From NCBI GenBank assembly GCA_938041035.1, contig CALHYX010000030.1:41458-105457 (forward strand): DNA of 64,000 nt, written 5' to 3'. The DNA comes from an uncultured Acidimicrobiales bacterium. GTDB lineage: Bacteria > Actinomycetota > Acidimicrobiia > Acidimicrobiales > SHLQ01. Made by a program: the position numbers and the translations under genes. The notes below the pieces were generated by a model that saw only the letters and a list, made by a program, of their open reading frames with translations, was not told where the DNA came from and did not search any database. Shown here piece by piece: positions 1 through 12,058 of this stretch (its first letter is position 1; each line of letters opens with the position of its first letter).

Positions 1-359
1 AGACCCTCGAAAAGGGCTTCGACTTCGTCGCTGAGCTGGGAAAACGTTTGATCCACGACATTGGGTCGGGCCGACACCAGGTACGCCGAAGCCCCGAACA
101 GTTCGGGGCGGGCTCGCTCGAGCTCGACGATCGCGGCGCGCAGCCTGCGCCGGGTGCGGTTGCGGGTCACGGCGTTACCAACCGGCTTGCCGATCGCAAA
201 CGCGACCCGGTTGACGCCGGGAGACCCGACGCCGTAAGCGTTACCCCCTGCGCCGGGTGCACCGAGCAGGGCGCGGACGCGCAAATGACGGGTGCGGGCC
301 GAGGCGGCACCATCACCAAGAGCAACAAAGGTCTGTCGGTCGCGGACGCGTCCGATCAA
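1..359 (-). CDS. rnpA: Ribonuclease P protein component, partial at the window edge
   Basis: Protein subunit of RNase P, which binds the catalytic RNA and helps remove 5' leaders from pre-tRNAs. Reading the minus strand from about 359 gives an open frame to the window edge, about 119 codons. It contains [17 protein letters not shown] near the start, [20 protein letters not shown] (the conserved RNR-type RNA-binding signature) and [20 protein letters not shown]. The frame has no ATG; a TTG at 359-357 overlaps the rpmH stop (TTGA), implying translational coupling. An upstream GTG cannot be excluded. The 3' end lies outside the window. Neighbour order rpmH-rnpA divergent from dnaA is the classical origin arrangement. 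Confidence 0.9.
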   Translation of the reverse strand, partial: MIGRVRDRQTFVALGDGAASARTRHLRVRALLGAPGAGGNAYGVGSPGVNRVAFAIGKPVGNAVTRNRTRRRLRAAIVELERARPELFGASAYLVSARPNVVDQTFSQLSDEVEALFEG

Positions 360-490
360 GCCGAGAGGCGGTGGCGGCCCTTCGTCCGCCGAGAGCGGAC
401 GACAGCCCGGCCACCACGGGTGGCCATGCGCTTACGGAAGCCGTGCTTTTTCGCCCGCTTGCGTACGTTTGGTTGGAAGGTGCGCTTCAT
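356..490 (-). CDS. rpmH: 50S ribosomal protein L34
   Basis: L34 of the large ribosomal subunit. The 44-residue product starts [20 protein letters not shown] and ends [11 protein letters not shown]; both size and sequence are typical of the family. The ATG at 490-488 is preceded by an AAGGAG ribosome binding site about 9 bases upstream on the minus strand. The frame could be extended to an upstream ATG at 622, but that would add 44 residues with no L34 similarity, so the short start is chosen. Its stop overlaps the start of rnpA. Confidence 0.97.
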   Translation of the reverse strand: MKRTFQPNVRKRAKKHGFRKRMATRGGRAVVRSRRTKGRHRLSA

Positions 491-933
491 GTCGTCGTAC
501 TCCTTGCCGGACCGTCGCTGGATCGCGGCACATAAGAGAAGGAAGAGAGACCCCGGGAGCGGCGTCTCCGTAATCCAGGTTGTCATCCCGGATGCAATCC
601 AGGTCGTATCCGGGCACGACAAACAAGGTTGGCGAGCGAACCGGACCAGCGACCACGCTAGGACGTTCGCGGGTCGAACAACAACCAGGGCGGTTGGTGT
701 TTCCCTCGCGGCCGGCGCCCGTCGTCCTCACGATCGTGCTCAGATGGTCGTTTCGCGTCTCGGCGGCCGACGGGTTCGCTCGGTCATCCACAACCTCGCG
801 TGAATTACATCTGTGTTGTTCGGGCGCTACGAACAGGGGCGATGGGCTCCGCGCCGGGCCGTTTTGCGCGTCTAGGCCCAGATGCTACGTTGCCGTCCGC
901 CTCGCCCCGCCGGGTTTCGAACGGGTGAGGTTC

Positions 934-947
934 CCTTGAAATTTCAG
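934..947. promoter_or_regulatory. Palindromic element shared by dnaA and gyrB
   Basis: The sequence CCTTGAAATTTCAG lies 110 bases before the dnaA start and contains the perfect 10-bp palindrome TGAAATTTCA. The identical 14-mer recurs 67 bases before gyrB at 5502-5515. Such an AT-rich exact repeat is unexpected by chance in this GC-rich window. It is probably a binding site for a common regulator of replication and supercoiling genes; the protein is unknown. Confidence 0.55.
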
Positions 948-977
948 GGGAGAATGAGAGTTGCCGTCTCATTCCCC
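947..977 (+). promoter_or_regulatory. dnaA leader hairpin
   Basis: Immediately after the palindromic element, AATGAGA (953-959) pairs with TCTCATT (967-973), flanked by GGGG (947-950) and CCCC (974-977) that extend the stem with a two-base bulge. It lies about 80 bases before the dnaA start and has no T-run, so it may be an RNA leader structure or an operator rather than a terminator. Function is inferred. Confidence 0.4.
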
Positions 978-1056
978 CAGGAGCGACGGCCCCACAGATC
1001 CATCATCCCCACCATGTGGAGTGGACTGTGGAAAACCAATACGGAGATCGACGAGC

Positions 1057-2457
1057 GTGCAAACGGTTCAGGACCTGTGGACAAGCTGCGCCACGGCCAT
1101 TCGCGAGCAAGTGTCGGAGATCGTGTGGCAAACCACGTTCCTCGATGTCGAGCCGATCGACCTGGACGACGCCCACTGCCTCACCCTCGGCGTGCCCTCC
1201 AAAGTCGTCAAGGACCGCATCGAAGGCCGCTATCTCGGCATCCTCGAAGCCGCGGTCGCCGAGGGTGGCGAGCAGGTCAGCGCCATCAAGATCCAGGTCC
1301 AGACCCCCGACGCCCCGCCCGAACAGCTGGTATTTCCTCCCAACGACGGCCTCGCCGAGGTCGTCGACCTACGCGAAGGGCGGCCCGCCACCAGCGGACT
1401 CGTCGCGAAGCCGGGCGTGGCCGCGCCGGCCAGCCAGCCGCTCAACGAGCGCTACACCTTCGAGAACTTCATCGCCGGCACGTCGAACCGATTCGCCCAC
1501 GCAGCCGCCCTCGCCGTGGCCGAGACCCCGGGCCGCTCGTACAACCCACTGTTCATCTACGGCGACGCCGGTTTGGGTAAGACCCACCTCCTCCAGGCCA
1601 TCGCCCACTACGTGAACTCGCACTACCCGAACTACGTCGTGCGCTACGTCTCGTCCGAAGCGTTCCTCAACCATTTCGTCGAGGCCATCCGCACCGGCTC
1701 GCAGATGGACTTCAAGCGGCACTACCGCGAGGTTGACGTGTTGCTGGTCGACGACATTCAGTTCCTCGAGGGCAAAGAAGGCCTCCAAGAGGAGTTCTTC
1801 CACAACTTCAACCACCTCCATCAGGCCAACAAACAGGTCGTGCTGTCGTCGGATCGCCCGCCCGACTCCATCTCCACCCTCGAAGATCGCCTCAAGAGCC
1901 GGTTCAAGATGGGGCTCACCACCGACATTCAGCCCCCCGACCTCGAAACCCGCCTCGCCATCCTCATCAAGCGGGGCGAGAACGAGGCCATGCCCGTTCC
2001 CGACGATCTCCTCACCTTCATCGCCAGCCACATCAAGGACAACATCCGCGAGCTCGAGGGTGCCCTCACCCGGGTCACCGCGTATGCCAGCCTCACCCAG
2101 GAGCCGCTGACGGTGGAGCTCGCGGAACGGGTACTCGGCGACATCATCACCGACTCCGGTCCCCGCCAGATCACCGCGGCGAGCATCCTCGAAGCCACCT
2201 CGGAGATGTTCGGCTTCAGCATCGAGGACATCATCGGGCAAAGCCGACGTCGACCGCTCGTGACCGCCCGCCAGGTCGGCATGTACGTGTCGCGTCAGCT
2301 CACCGACATGTCGTACCCCGCGATCGCCCGAGAGTTCGGGAACCGAGATCACACCACGGTCATCCATGCCGTCGACAAGATCGACAACCTGATGCGGGAG
2401 CGTCGCCAGATCTACGATCAGGTGACCGAGCTCATCCAGCGCATCAAGATGGGCTGA
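1057..2457 (+). CDS. dnaA: Chromosomal replication initiator protein DnaA
   Basis: AAA+ ATPase that binds DnaA boxes and melts oriC. The 466-residue product has Walker A GDAGLGKT at about 169, Walker B VLLVDDIQFLEG at about 228, the sensor region (SSDRPP, LEDRLKSRF) and the C-terminal DNA-binding signature FGNRDHTTVIHAVDKI at about 427. The start is the GTG at 1057, with GGAG about 10 bases upstream; the N-terminus then reads MQTVQDLWTSCATAIREQVS, a normal DnaA domain I. The in-frame upstream extension to 961 is not DnaA-like. A perfect actinobacterial DnaA box (TTGTCCACA, minus strand) lies inside codons 7 to 10 at 1076-1084, consistent with autoregulation. Confidence 0.97.
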   Translation: MQTVQDLWTSCATAIREQVSEIVWQTTFLDVEPIDLDDAHCLTLGVPSKVVKDRIEGRYLGILEAAVAEGGEQVSAIKIQVQTPDAPPEQLVFPPNDGLAEVVDLREGRPATSGLVAKPGVAAPASQPLNERYTFENFIAGTSNRFAHAAALAVAETPGRSYNPLFIYGDAGLGKTHLLQAIAHYVNSHYPNYVVRYVSSEAFLNHFVEAIRTGSQMDFKRHYREVDVLLVDDIQFLEGKEGLQEEFFHNFNHLHQANKQVVLSSDRPPDSISTLEDRLKSRFKMGLTTDIQPPDLETRLAILIKRGENEAMPVPDDLLTFIASHIKDNIRELEGALTRVTAYASLTQEPLTVELAERVLGDIITDSGPRQITAASILEATSEMFGFSIEDIIGQSRRRPLVTARQVGMYVSRQLTDMSYPAIAREFGNRDHTTVIHAVDKIDNLMRERRQIYDQVTELIQRIKMG

Positions 2458-2754
2458 CCGTTTCCGTGGGGCAGCCTTTGCTGTTGTCGGCTCCGTGTGG
2501 TCAGCCTTTCTGTGGTCAGCCTTTCTGTGGACAGCACTGTGCACCACCGGGGGACATCGCGGTGGACGAAGCCTGGTCATCCACCGATGGCGCGCTCTAC
2601 GCTGGTCACCCCGCCCGGGCCTGTGCACCGGTGGGGATGAAAAGGGGACTAGGATTTACCCTCTGACCTGCGACAACAGGACTCTTTCCCCAATCCACAA
2701 CCCCTATTACAAGCTCCTAGTAGTTTTTACCCTTTACCGAAAGAACAACAGCGC
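2458..2754. other. Candidate replication origin oriC (dnaA-dnaN gap)
   Basis: Non-coding gap of 297 bases between dnaA and dnaN, the usual oriC position in actinomycetes. Three tandem units begin TGTGG at 2496, 2511 and 2526; the first two are identical 15-mers (TGTGGTCAGCCTTTC) and the third begins TGTGGACAG, the reverse complement of CTGTCCACA, one mismatch from the actinobacterial DnaA box. Further box-like sites are TCATCCACC near 2577 and CAATCCACA near 2692. From about 2680 to 2754 the sequence becomes AT-rich, a plausible unwinding element. GC-skew analysis would be needed to prove the origin. Confidence 0.65.
2496..2534. repeat. Tandem 15-bp DnaA-box-like repeats
   Basis: Two exact 15-base copies (2496-2510 and 2511-2525) followed by a third diverging copy starting at 2526. 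A period of 15 bases is about 1.5 helical turns, so successive boxes face opposite sides of the helix. The first two copies read CTGACCACA on the minus strand, two mismatches from TTGTCCACA, and may be low-affinity sites. Confidence 0.6.
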
Positions 2755-3849
2755 ATGAAGTTCAGATGTGAGCGGGAAGCGTTCGAGCGGGCACTTGGCC
2801 TCGCCGGGCGAGCGGTGAGCGGGCGCGGTGGCGCCCTTCCGGTGTTGTCCGGGGTGCACTTGGTTCTCGAGGGTGACACGTTGCGCCTCACCGGCAGCGA
2901 TCTCGATCTGACCATTTCGGTCGAGCTCACCGTGGCCGGCGAACAAGACGGTGTCGCGGTGTTGCCGGCGAAGCTGGCCGCCGACATCGTGCGCGCCGTA
3001 GCCGACGGCAAGGTGGAAATGACCGTCGATAGCGAAGAAGCCCATCTGAGCGCCGGTCGTTCGGAGTTCTCGCTTCGGGTCATTCCGGCCGATGAGTTCC
3101 CCCAGTTGCCCGAACCGTCCGCCGATGCGGTGAAGATCGACGCGACCGAGTTCAAAGATGCCCTGCGCCAGGTCACCCCGGCCGCGTCCGCCGACGATTC
3201 GCGCCCCATCCTCACCGGTGTGTTGATGGCCGCTGAGGACGACGGCCTGCGCCTCGTGGCCACCGACTCGTACCGGTTGTCGGTGCGCGACCTACCCGGG
3301 TCGACCGTCCTGGCGTCCGATCAAAGCGTGCTGGTGCCGTCTCGGTCGTTGAACGAGCTCGCTCGAGTCCTGGGCGACGACGATGACCTCACGCTGCGGC
3401 TCGGTGAACACGACGCCACCTTTGAGGTCGGTGCCGTTCGGGTGACCACCCGGTTGATCGAAGGCGATTTCCCGAACTACCGCGGGCTCATCCCGAGCAG
3501 TCAGCCCAACAAGTTGACCGTGAATCGTGAAGCGCTGCTCGACGCGGTGCGCCGGGTGCGGCTGCTGGCCCAGGAATCGACGCCGCTGCGCCTCATCATG
3601 AAGGACGGCGTGCTCGAGCTGGTGGCGGTCACCCAGGACGTCGGCCAGGCTCAGGAGGCCGTAGATGCCTCCTTTGACGGCGCTGAGCTCACCGTGGCAT
3701 TCAACCCGGAGTACCTGCTCAACGGTATCGAGGTCACCGGCGGCGAGGAGATCACGCTCGAGACCGTCGACGAGCTCAAGCCGGCGCTGCTACGCCGCGT
3801 CGGCAGCGATGACTACCTGTACCTGCTCATGCCGGTCCGGGTCTCCTAG
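2755..3849 (+). CDS. dnaN: DNA polymerase III subunit beta (sliding clamp)
   Basis: Ring-shaped processivity clamp of replicative DNA polymerase. The 364-residue product has the three-fold clamp layout: MKFRCEREAFERALGLAGRA at the start, DDSRPILTGVLMAAEDDGLR in the middle and the C-terminal YLLMPVRV tail of the hydrophobic pocket region. Length is typical. The ATG at 2755 is clear, but no strong ribosome binding site precedes it. It lies between the putative oriC and recF, 8 bases before recF, likely co-transcribed. Confidence 0.97.
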   Translation: MKFRCEREAFERALGLAGRAVSGRGGALPVLSGVHLVLEGDTLRLTGSDLDLTISVELTVAGEQDGVAVLPAKLAADIVRAVADGKVEMTVDSEEAHLSAGRSEFSLRVIPADEFPQLPEPSADAVKIDATEFKDALRQVTPAASADDSRPILTGVLMAAEDDGLRLVATDSYRLSVRDLPGSTVLASDQSVLVPSRSLNELARVLGDDDDLTLRLGEHDATFEVGAVRVTTRLIEGDFPNYRGLIPSSQPNKLTVNREALLDAVRRVRLLAQESTPLRLIMKDGVLELVAVTQDVGQAQEAVDASFDGAELTVAFNPEYLLNGIEVTGGEEITLETVDELKPALLRRVGSDDYLYLLMPVRVS

Positions 3850-3857
3850 AGCATCGG

Positions 3858-5045
3858 ATGCACCTTCGCCGACTGTGGCTCACCGACTACCGCGGCTATG
3901 AAAATCTCGATGTCACCCTGCCCGACGGCTTGACCGCGGTCCTCGGCGACAACGGGGAGGGCAAGACCAATCTCGTCGAGGCGCTCGGCTGGTTGTCGAC
4001 CCTCACGTCGTTTCGGGGTGCACCCAACGAGGCCCTGATCCGGCTGGGGGCCGAAAGCGCCGTCGTTCGGGCCGAAATCGACGTGGATGGCCGCGATGTG
4101 CTCCTCGAGGCCGAGCTGCCGCGCCAGGGCCGACTCCGGGTCCAGGTGAACCGTCAGAAACTGCAACGCACGCGCGAACTGCTGGGCGTGCTGCGGGTGT
4201 CGGTGTTTTCCCCCGACGACCTCGATCTCATCAAGGGCGGACCGGGCGAGCGGCGCCGCTTCCTCGACGAGACCATCGTGGCGCGCCACCGCAAATACGA
4301 CCAAGTCCGTACCGATGTCGACAAGATCCTGAAACAACGCAACGCCCTGCTGAAAGGCTCGGGCGGCCGGATGAGCGACGACGTGCGGTACACCCTCGAC
4401 GTTTGGGATGCGAAATTGTCGGCCGCGGGGGAGGAGCTCGTGCGGGTTCGGCTCGAAACGCTCGACCTGCTGGTGCCGGAACTCACCACCGCCTACGACC
4501 AGCTGGCCCGCCGCCCCGCCGAGGTCACCGCCACCTATGTGGCACCGTGGCGCGACGTCGGGTTGGCCGAGGCGTTGGCGGCGTCGCGCAAGGATGATCT
4601 GCGACGCGGGGTCACCACGGTGGGGCCCCACCGTGACGACCTCGCACTCGCCATCGGGGGCCTGCCCTCGCGCACGCACGCTTCGCAGGGTGAACAACGC
4701 TCGCTCGCGCTCTCGCTGCGCCTCGGCGCCCACCGATTGTTGGCCGCGGAGTCCGGCGTGGCGCCGCTGCTCGTCCTCGACGACGTGTTCTCCGAACTCG
4801 ATGTCGAGCGCAGCGACGCACTGCTCGCCCACCTGCCGCCCGGCCAGGCGTTGTTGACCTCGGCGATCGGACTTCCGCCGCGGGCCGATCCCGATCTGGT
4901 TTTGCGCATACACGAACATCATCTGCGCGCCGACACGGCTGCAGCCGAGCTCGATCTGCGCGACGCTGAGACGATGTCAGACCCCGATCAGGTTCTTCCC
5001 CAGCCGGTGGATAACCCGGTGGATGGCGAGCGGACCGCACCGTGA
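3858..5045 (+). CDS. recF: DNA replication and repair protein RecF
   Basis: SMC-like ATPase of the RecFOR recombination-mediator pathway, acting at single-strand gaps. The 395-residue product has Walker A GDNGEGKTNLVEAL at about residue 30, the conserved TVGPHRDDL, an ABC-type signature SQGEQRSLALSLRLG and Walker B LLVLDDVFSELD. It is slightly longer than usual because of a hydrophilic C-terminal tail (ADTAAAELDLRDAETMSDPD). It starts 8 bases after dnaN, and its stop overlaps the GTG of the next gene (GTGA), typical of this operon. Confidence 0.96.
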   Translation: MHLRRLWLTDYRGYENLDVTLPDGLTAVLGDNGEGKTNLVEALGWLSTLTSFRGAPNEALIRLGAESAVVRAEIDVDGRDVLLEAELPRQGRLRVQVNRQKLQRTRELLGVLRVSVFSPDDLDLIKGGPGERRRFLDETIVARHRKYDQVRTDVDKILKQRNALLKGSGGRMSDDVRYTLDVWDAKLSAAGEELVRVRLETLDLLVPELTTAYDQLARRPAEVTATYVAPWRDVGLAEALAASRKDDLRRGVTTVGPHRDDLALAIGGLPSRTHASQGEQRSLALSLRLGAHRLLAAESGVAPLLVLDDVFSELDVERSDALLAHLPPGQALLTSAIGLPPRADPDLVLRIHEHHLRADTAAAELDLRDAETMSDPDQVLPQPVDNPVDGERTAP

Positions 5046-5386
5046 ACCGAGCCAATCGAGGTGGACCCGATCGAAACGGCGGCGGGCGCTCCGGGCCGCG
5101 GCCGGTGCAACAGGGCGTCGACCGACTGCTGGTGCACCTTCGGGCCCCCCGGCGCGACACCGTGGCCGATGTTTTCAACCGATGGGACGACCTCGTGGGG
5201 CCCGGCCTCGCCGCCCATACCGAGCCGCTGGCGATTCGGGATGGCTGCCTGGTGGTGGCGGTCGATGACACGGCCTGGGCGAGCCAGCTCGAGTGGGCCC
5301 AACAGGACCTTTTGGCGGCGCTGCGAACCGAGCTTGGCGACGACAGCCTCGTGCGACTCGAGGCGCGGGTTCGCGACGTCTCCTGA
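5042..5386 (+). CDS. dciA: DUF721 (DciA-like) replicative helicase loader
   Basis: DUF721 family proteins were identified as DciA, which interacts with and helps load the replicative helicase DnaB in bacteria lacking DnaC. The 114-residue product has a basic, Gly/Arg-rich N-terminus followed by the conserved core VFNRWDDLVGPGLAAHTEP and LVVAVDDTAWASQLEW. The start is GTG 5042, overlapping the recF stop. Its position between recF and gyrB matches that of the Mycobacterium homologue. The helicase role is known for the family and not shown here. Confidence 0.85.
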   Translation: MNRANRGGPDRNGGGRSGPRPVQQGVDRLLVHLRAPRRDTVADVFNRWDDLVGPGLAAHTEPLAIRDGCLVVAVDDTAWASQLEWAQQDLLAALRTELGDDSLVRLEARVRDVS

Positions 5387-5469
5387 CCGCCTGGTCCACC
5401 GGCCGCGGCGGTGTCACACCCCCGGTGCTTGCGAGCGACACCATGACCGGAAAATCACCGCATTTCTGG

Positions 5470-5515
5470 TAGAATGACAAGGTTGTGATACGCCGAATCT
5501 GCCTTGAAATTTCAG
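5470..5515 (+). promoter_or_regulatory. gyrB upstream region: -10-like box and shared palindrome
   Basis: TAGAAT at 5470-5475 is a good -10 hexamer, though no clear -35 is seen. Downstream at 5502-5515 lies CCTTGAAATTTCAG, identical to the element before dnaA at 934-947. If the -10 is right, the palindrome sits about 25 bases after transcription start, where a bound repressor could block gyrB-gyrA transcription. Confidence 0.5.
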
Positions 5516-5581
5516 TAGTTTCAACCCCTTCGGCCCGACGAATTCCCCCGCTGTGCACCTCGTGCGAGGAGAAGGCCTGAC

Positions 5582-7633
<2,052 letters not shown>

Positions 7634-7693
7634 GCCGCAACCCTTCCCCTGAGCACGAACCCCCTGAGCACGCACCAGTAGTAGGACCCCCAC

Positions 7694-10378
<2,685 letters not shown>

Positions 10379-10412
10379 ACCTCACCGCTGCACTTCCCCC
10401 GCAGCCGCCCAT

Positions 10413-10430
10413 CCACCGGACAATCGGTGG
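10413..10430. promoter_or_regulatory. Stem-loop after gyrA
   Basis: CCACCG (10413-10418) and CGGTGG (10425-10430) form a 6-bp stem with a GACAAT loop, 35 bases after the gyrA stop. It has no T-run. Its 3' arm adjoins the GGGGGAG ribosome binding site of the next gene, so it may influence that gene's translation or act as a weak terminator. Confidence 0.35.
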
Positions 10431-10443
10431 GGGAGCACAAACG

Positions 10444-10806
10444 GTGTTGTCTACCGTCCAGAAACGTACCGCTCGGCCACCGGCCGGTGAACGCCAGCGC
10501 GCCCGAGGCGCGGCAACCCTGGTGGTCATCGCCGCCCTTGGGGTGTTGATGCTGGCGATCGTGACCATTGCTCACGTCGCCGGGGTGGCCGTCGACCGCG
10601 CGCACGCCCGCGCGGCCGCGGATGCCACCGCGCTCGCGGCAGCGGCGGCGGGACCTGACGCCGCCGGGCGTATCGCCGCAGCCAACGGCGCGACCGTGGT
10701 CGCGCTCACCACCCGCGGGGCCGACACCACCGTGACCGTAACGGTCGGTCGGGCCCGGGCCGAAGCGACCGCCCGACGCGAGATCATCTGGGACCGGGAC
10801 CCCTGA
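10444..10806 (+). CDS. TadE-like small membrane protein
   Basis: A 120-residue protein with one hydrophobic segment (about residues 27-48, LVVIAALGVLMLAIVTIAHV) followed by HARAAADATALAAAAAGPDA, the Ala-rich motif of TadE/TadG-like and helicase/secretion-neighbourhood TadE-like proteins. Such proteins resemble minor pilins of Flp/Tad systems, anchored with the bulk outside. It starts with GTG 10444 after a GGGGGAG site. No other Tad genes lie in this window, so it is an orphan here and its role is unknown. Confidence 0.65.
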   Translation: MLSTVQKRTARPPAGERQRARGAATLVVIAALGVLMLAIVTIAHVAGVAVDRAHARAAADATALAAAAAGPDAAGRIAAANGATVVALTTRGADTTVTVTVGRARAEATARREIIWDRDP

Positions 10807-10886
10807 ACCACGCGCGGTGGCAGGCGAGATTTCGCGCCCGCCAGAGAAATCGTAGGGGTGATGTCTTCGGGCGACCGAATCTCTCG

Positions 10887-10892
10887 TAGACT
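10887..10892 (+). promoter_or_regulatory. -10 box, leaderless start of DUF3566 gene
   Basis: TAGACT ends 8 bases before the GTG start at 10901, placing transcription start at or next to the start codon. No ribosome binding site is present between them. The same layout recurs at many genes of the window. Confidence 0.5.
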
Positions 10893-10900
10893 GCTCAGCC

Positions 10901-11728
10901 GTGGCCGCCGAACCGAAGAACCCTGGAAAATCGACCTCCGTCGACGACGGCGATGCTCCGCTCGGCGCCAAGCTGAGCGGCTTTCTCCGCAACGACCCGG
11001 TCGTCGCCGACGACCCGGGCTCGTCCGGCTCGCGCCCGTCGGGTGGAGCGGGCACCACATCGGCGCCGCGCAAGCCCGCCCCCAGTGGCAAAAAGAAGAA
11101 CCCGGGCGCGAAGAACAAGAACCAGAGCGGCGCCAAGAAGAACCAGAGCGGCGCGAAGAACAAGAACCAGAGCTCACCCCGCGGTGGCACCACGACCGCC
11201 GAAGCTCCACCGCGCGAACGTCCGCCCCGCCAGCGTCCGCCCCAGGCCCAGCAGCACCAGCCCGCTCCCGCCATGGAGGTCAGCACGGCCGCCCCCGCCC
11301 CGACCTGGCGCGACCGCCGGGCCGCCGGCAAGTTGCGGGCCCGCAAGGTTCGGCGCCTCGTCCGCCACATCGAACCGTGGTCCGTGCTCAAGATCGCCCT
11401 GCTGTTCAACTTCTGCCTCTGGGTGATCTTCATGATCGCCGGAGTGCTCATGTGGCGAGCCGCCGACCGGTCCAACACCATCGACAACATCGAGAACTTC
11501 ATCCAGGAACTCTTCGCCCTCGAGAGCTTCGCGTTCGAAGCCGACCAGATCTTCCGCACCTGCGCGATCGGCGGGCTCGTGCTCACCGTGGCCCTCACCG
11601 GCTTCGCCGTGCTGATGTCGGTGCTGTTCAACCTCATCAGCGACCTGACCGGTGGGCTTCGAGTCACCGTCATCGAGGAAGAAACGGCGCGGGTGTGGCC
11701 CCGCCGCAGCCGCAAGAACATCGGCTGA
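10901..11728 (+). CDS. DUF3566 membrane protein
   Basis: Homologue of the transmembrane protein that follows gyrA in many actinomycetes (Rv0007 in M. tuberculosis). The first 140 residues are a low-complexity, Lys/Asn/Gln/Pro-rich cytoplasmic tail with repeats of KKNQSGA. The DUF3566 core (about 150-265) has two membrane segments, ALLFNFCLWVIFMIAGVLMW and IGGLVLTVALTGFAVLMSVL. The GTG at 10901 lies 8 bases after TAGACT (10887-10892), so the transcript is probably leaderless. The function of the family is not established. Confidence 0.85.
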   Translation: MAAEPKNPGKSTSVDDGDAPLGAKLSGFLRNDPVVADDPGSSGSRPSGGAGTTSAPRKPAPSGKKKNPGAKNKNQSGAKKNQSGAKNKNQSSPRGGTTTAEAPPRERPPRQRPPQAQQHQPAPAMEVSTAAPAPTWRDRRAAGKLRARKVRRLVRHIEPWSVLKIALLFNFCLWVIFMIAGVLMWRAADRSNTIDNIENFIQELFALESFAFEADQIFRTCAIGGLVLTVALTGFAVLMSVLFNLISDLTGGLRVTVIEEETARVWPRRSRKNIG

Positions 11729-11802
11729 GCCCAACCGGCACCGCCACCGCGCGGAAACGAGTAGCAAATCCGGGCCCGGGTTAGATACCGTGCACGAGTT
11801 CC

Positions 11803-11876
<74 letters not shown>

Positions 11877-11883
11877 CGGCGGT

Positions 11884-11904
11884 TTGACTTGCATGGCAAG
11901 TCAA
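11884..11904. repeat. Perfect 9-bp inverted repeat downstream of tRNA-Ile
   Basis: TTGACTTGC and GCAAGTCAA flank ATG, forming a 21-base near-perfect palindrome starting 7 bases after the tRNA. There is no T-run. It could be a processing hairpin, a terminator-like structure or a protein site. No integrase is nearby, so an attachment site is not supported. Confidence 0.6.
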
Positions 11905-11921
11905 GCCCTTGGGCACTTACT

Positions 11922-12025
11922 CGCTGGCGCTCGTAACCGCTTCTCGTGGGTTCCACGTCGCTGGCGCTGGTAACCACTTCTCGTGGGTTCCACGCGCTGG
12001 CGCTCGTATCCGCTTCTCGTGGGGT
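11922..12025. repeat. Three tandem copies of a ~37-bp repeat
   Basis: Copies begin CGCTGGCGCT at 11922, 11959 and 11995 and share CTTCTCGTGGGTTCCACG. Period is 37 then 36 bases; copies differ at a few positions (GTAACCGC, GTAACCAC, GTATCCGC). The region between tRNA-Ile and the AlkC-like gene holds no convincing gene. Copy number may vary between strains. Confidence 0.7.
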
Positions 12026-12058
12026 GTTCATGGGTGGGGTCGTCGGCCAGGATGGGGT

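Larger units (their letters stand above)
491..1056. other. rpmH-dnaA divergent intergenic region
   Basis: A 566-base region between divergent rpmH and dnaA with no convincing gene; its open frames lack family similarity. It holds the presumed promoters of both genes, a DnaA-box-like TCATCCACA at 784-792, the palindromic element at 934-947, a leader hairpin at 947-977 and a DnaA box (TTTTCCACA on the minus strand) at 1027-1035. A possible dnaA promoter is TTGCGC at 864-869 with TACGTT at 886-891 (16-base spacer), a weak match. It could contribute to origin function, but the dnaA-dnaN gap is richer in repeats and AT. Confidence 0.5.

Noticed and set aside
48..803. 251-codon plus-strand frame across rnpA and rpmH
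   Set aside because: Antisense to two certain genes; Arg-rich shadow.
1369..2628. Minus-strand open frame opposite dnaA
   Set aside because: Shadow of dnaA; no domain visible, composition typical of antisense frames.
2466..2666. 66-residue ORF with repeats GQPFCGQPFCGQ in the dnaA-dnaN gap
   Set aside because: The repeats are just the tandem 15-bp DNA units read as codons; the region is the likely origin.
5008..5016. GGTGGATAA in the recF 3' region as a DnaA box
   Set aside because: One mismatch from TTATCCACA and inside coding sequence, with no second site nearby.
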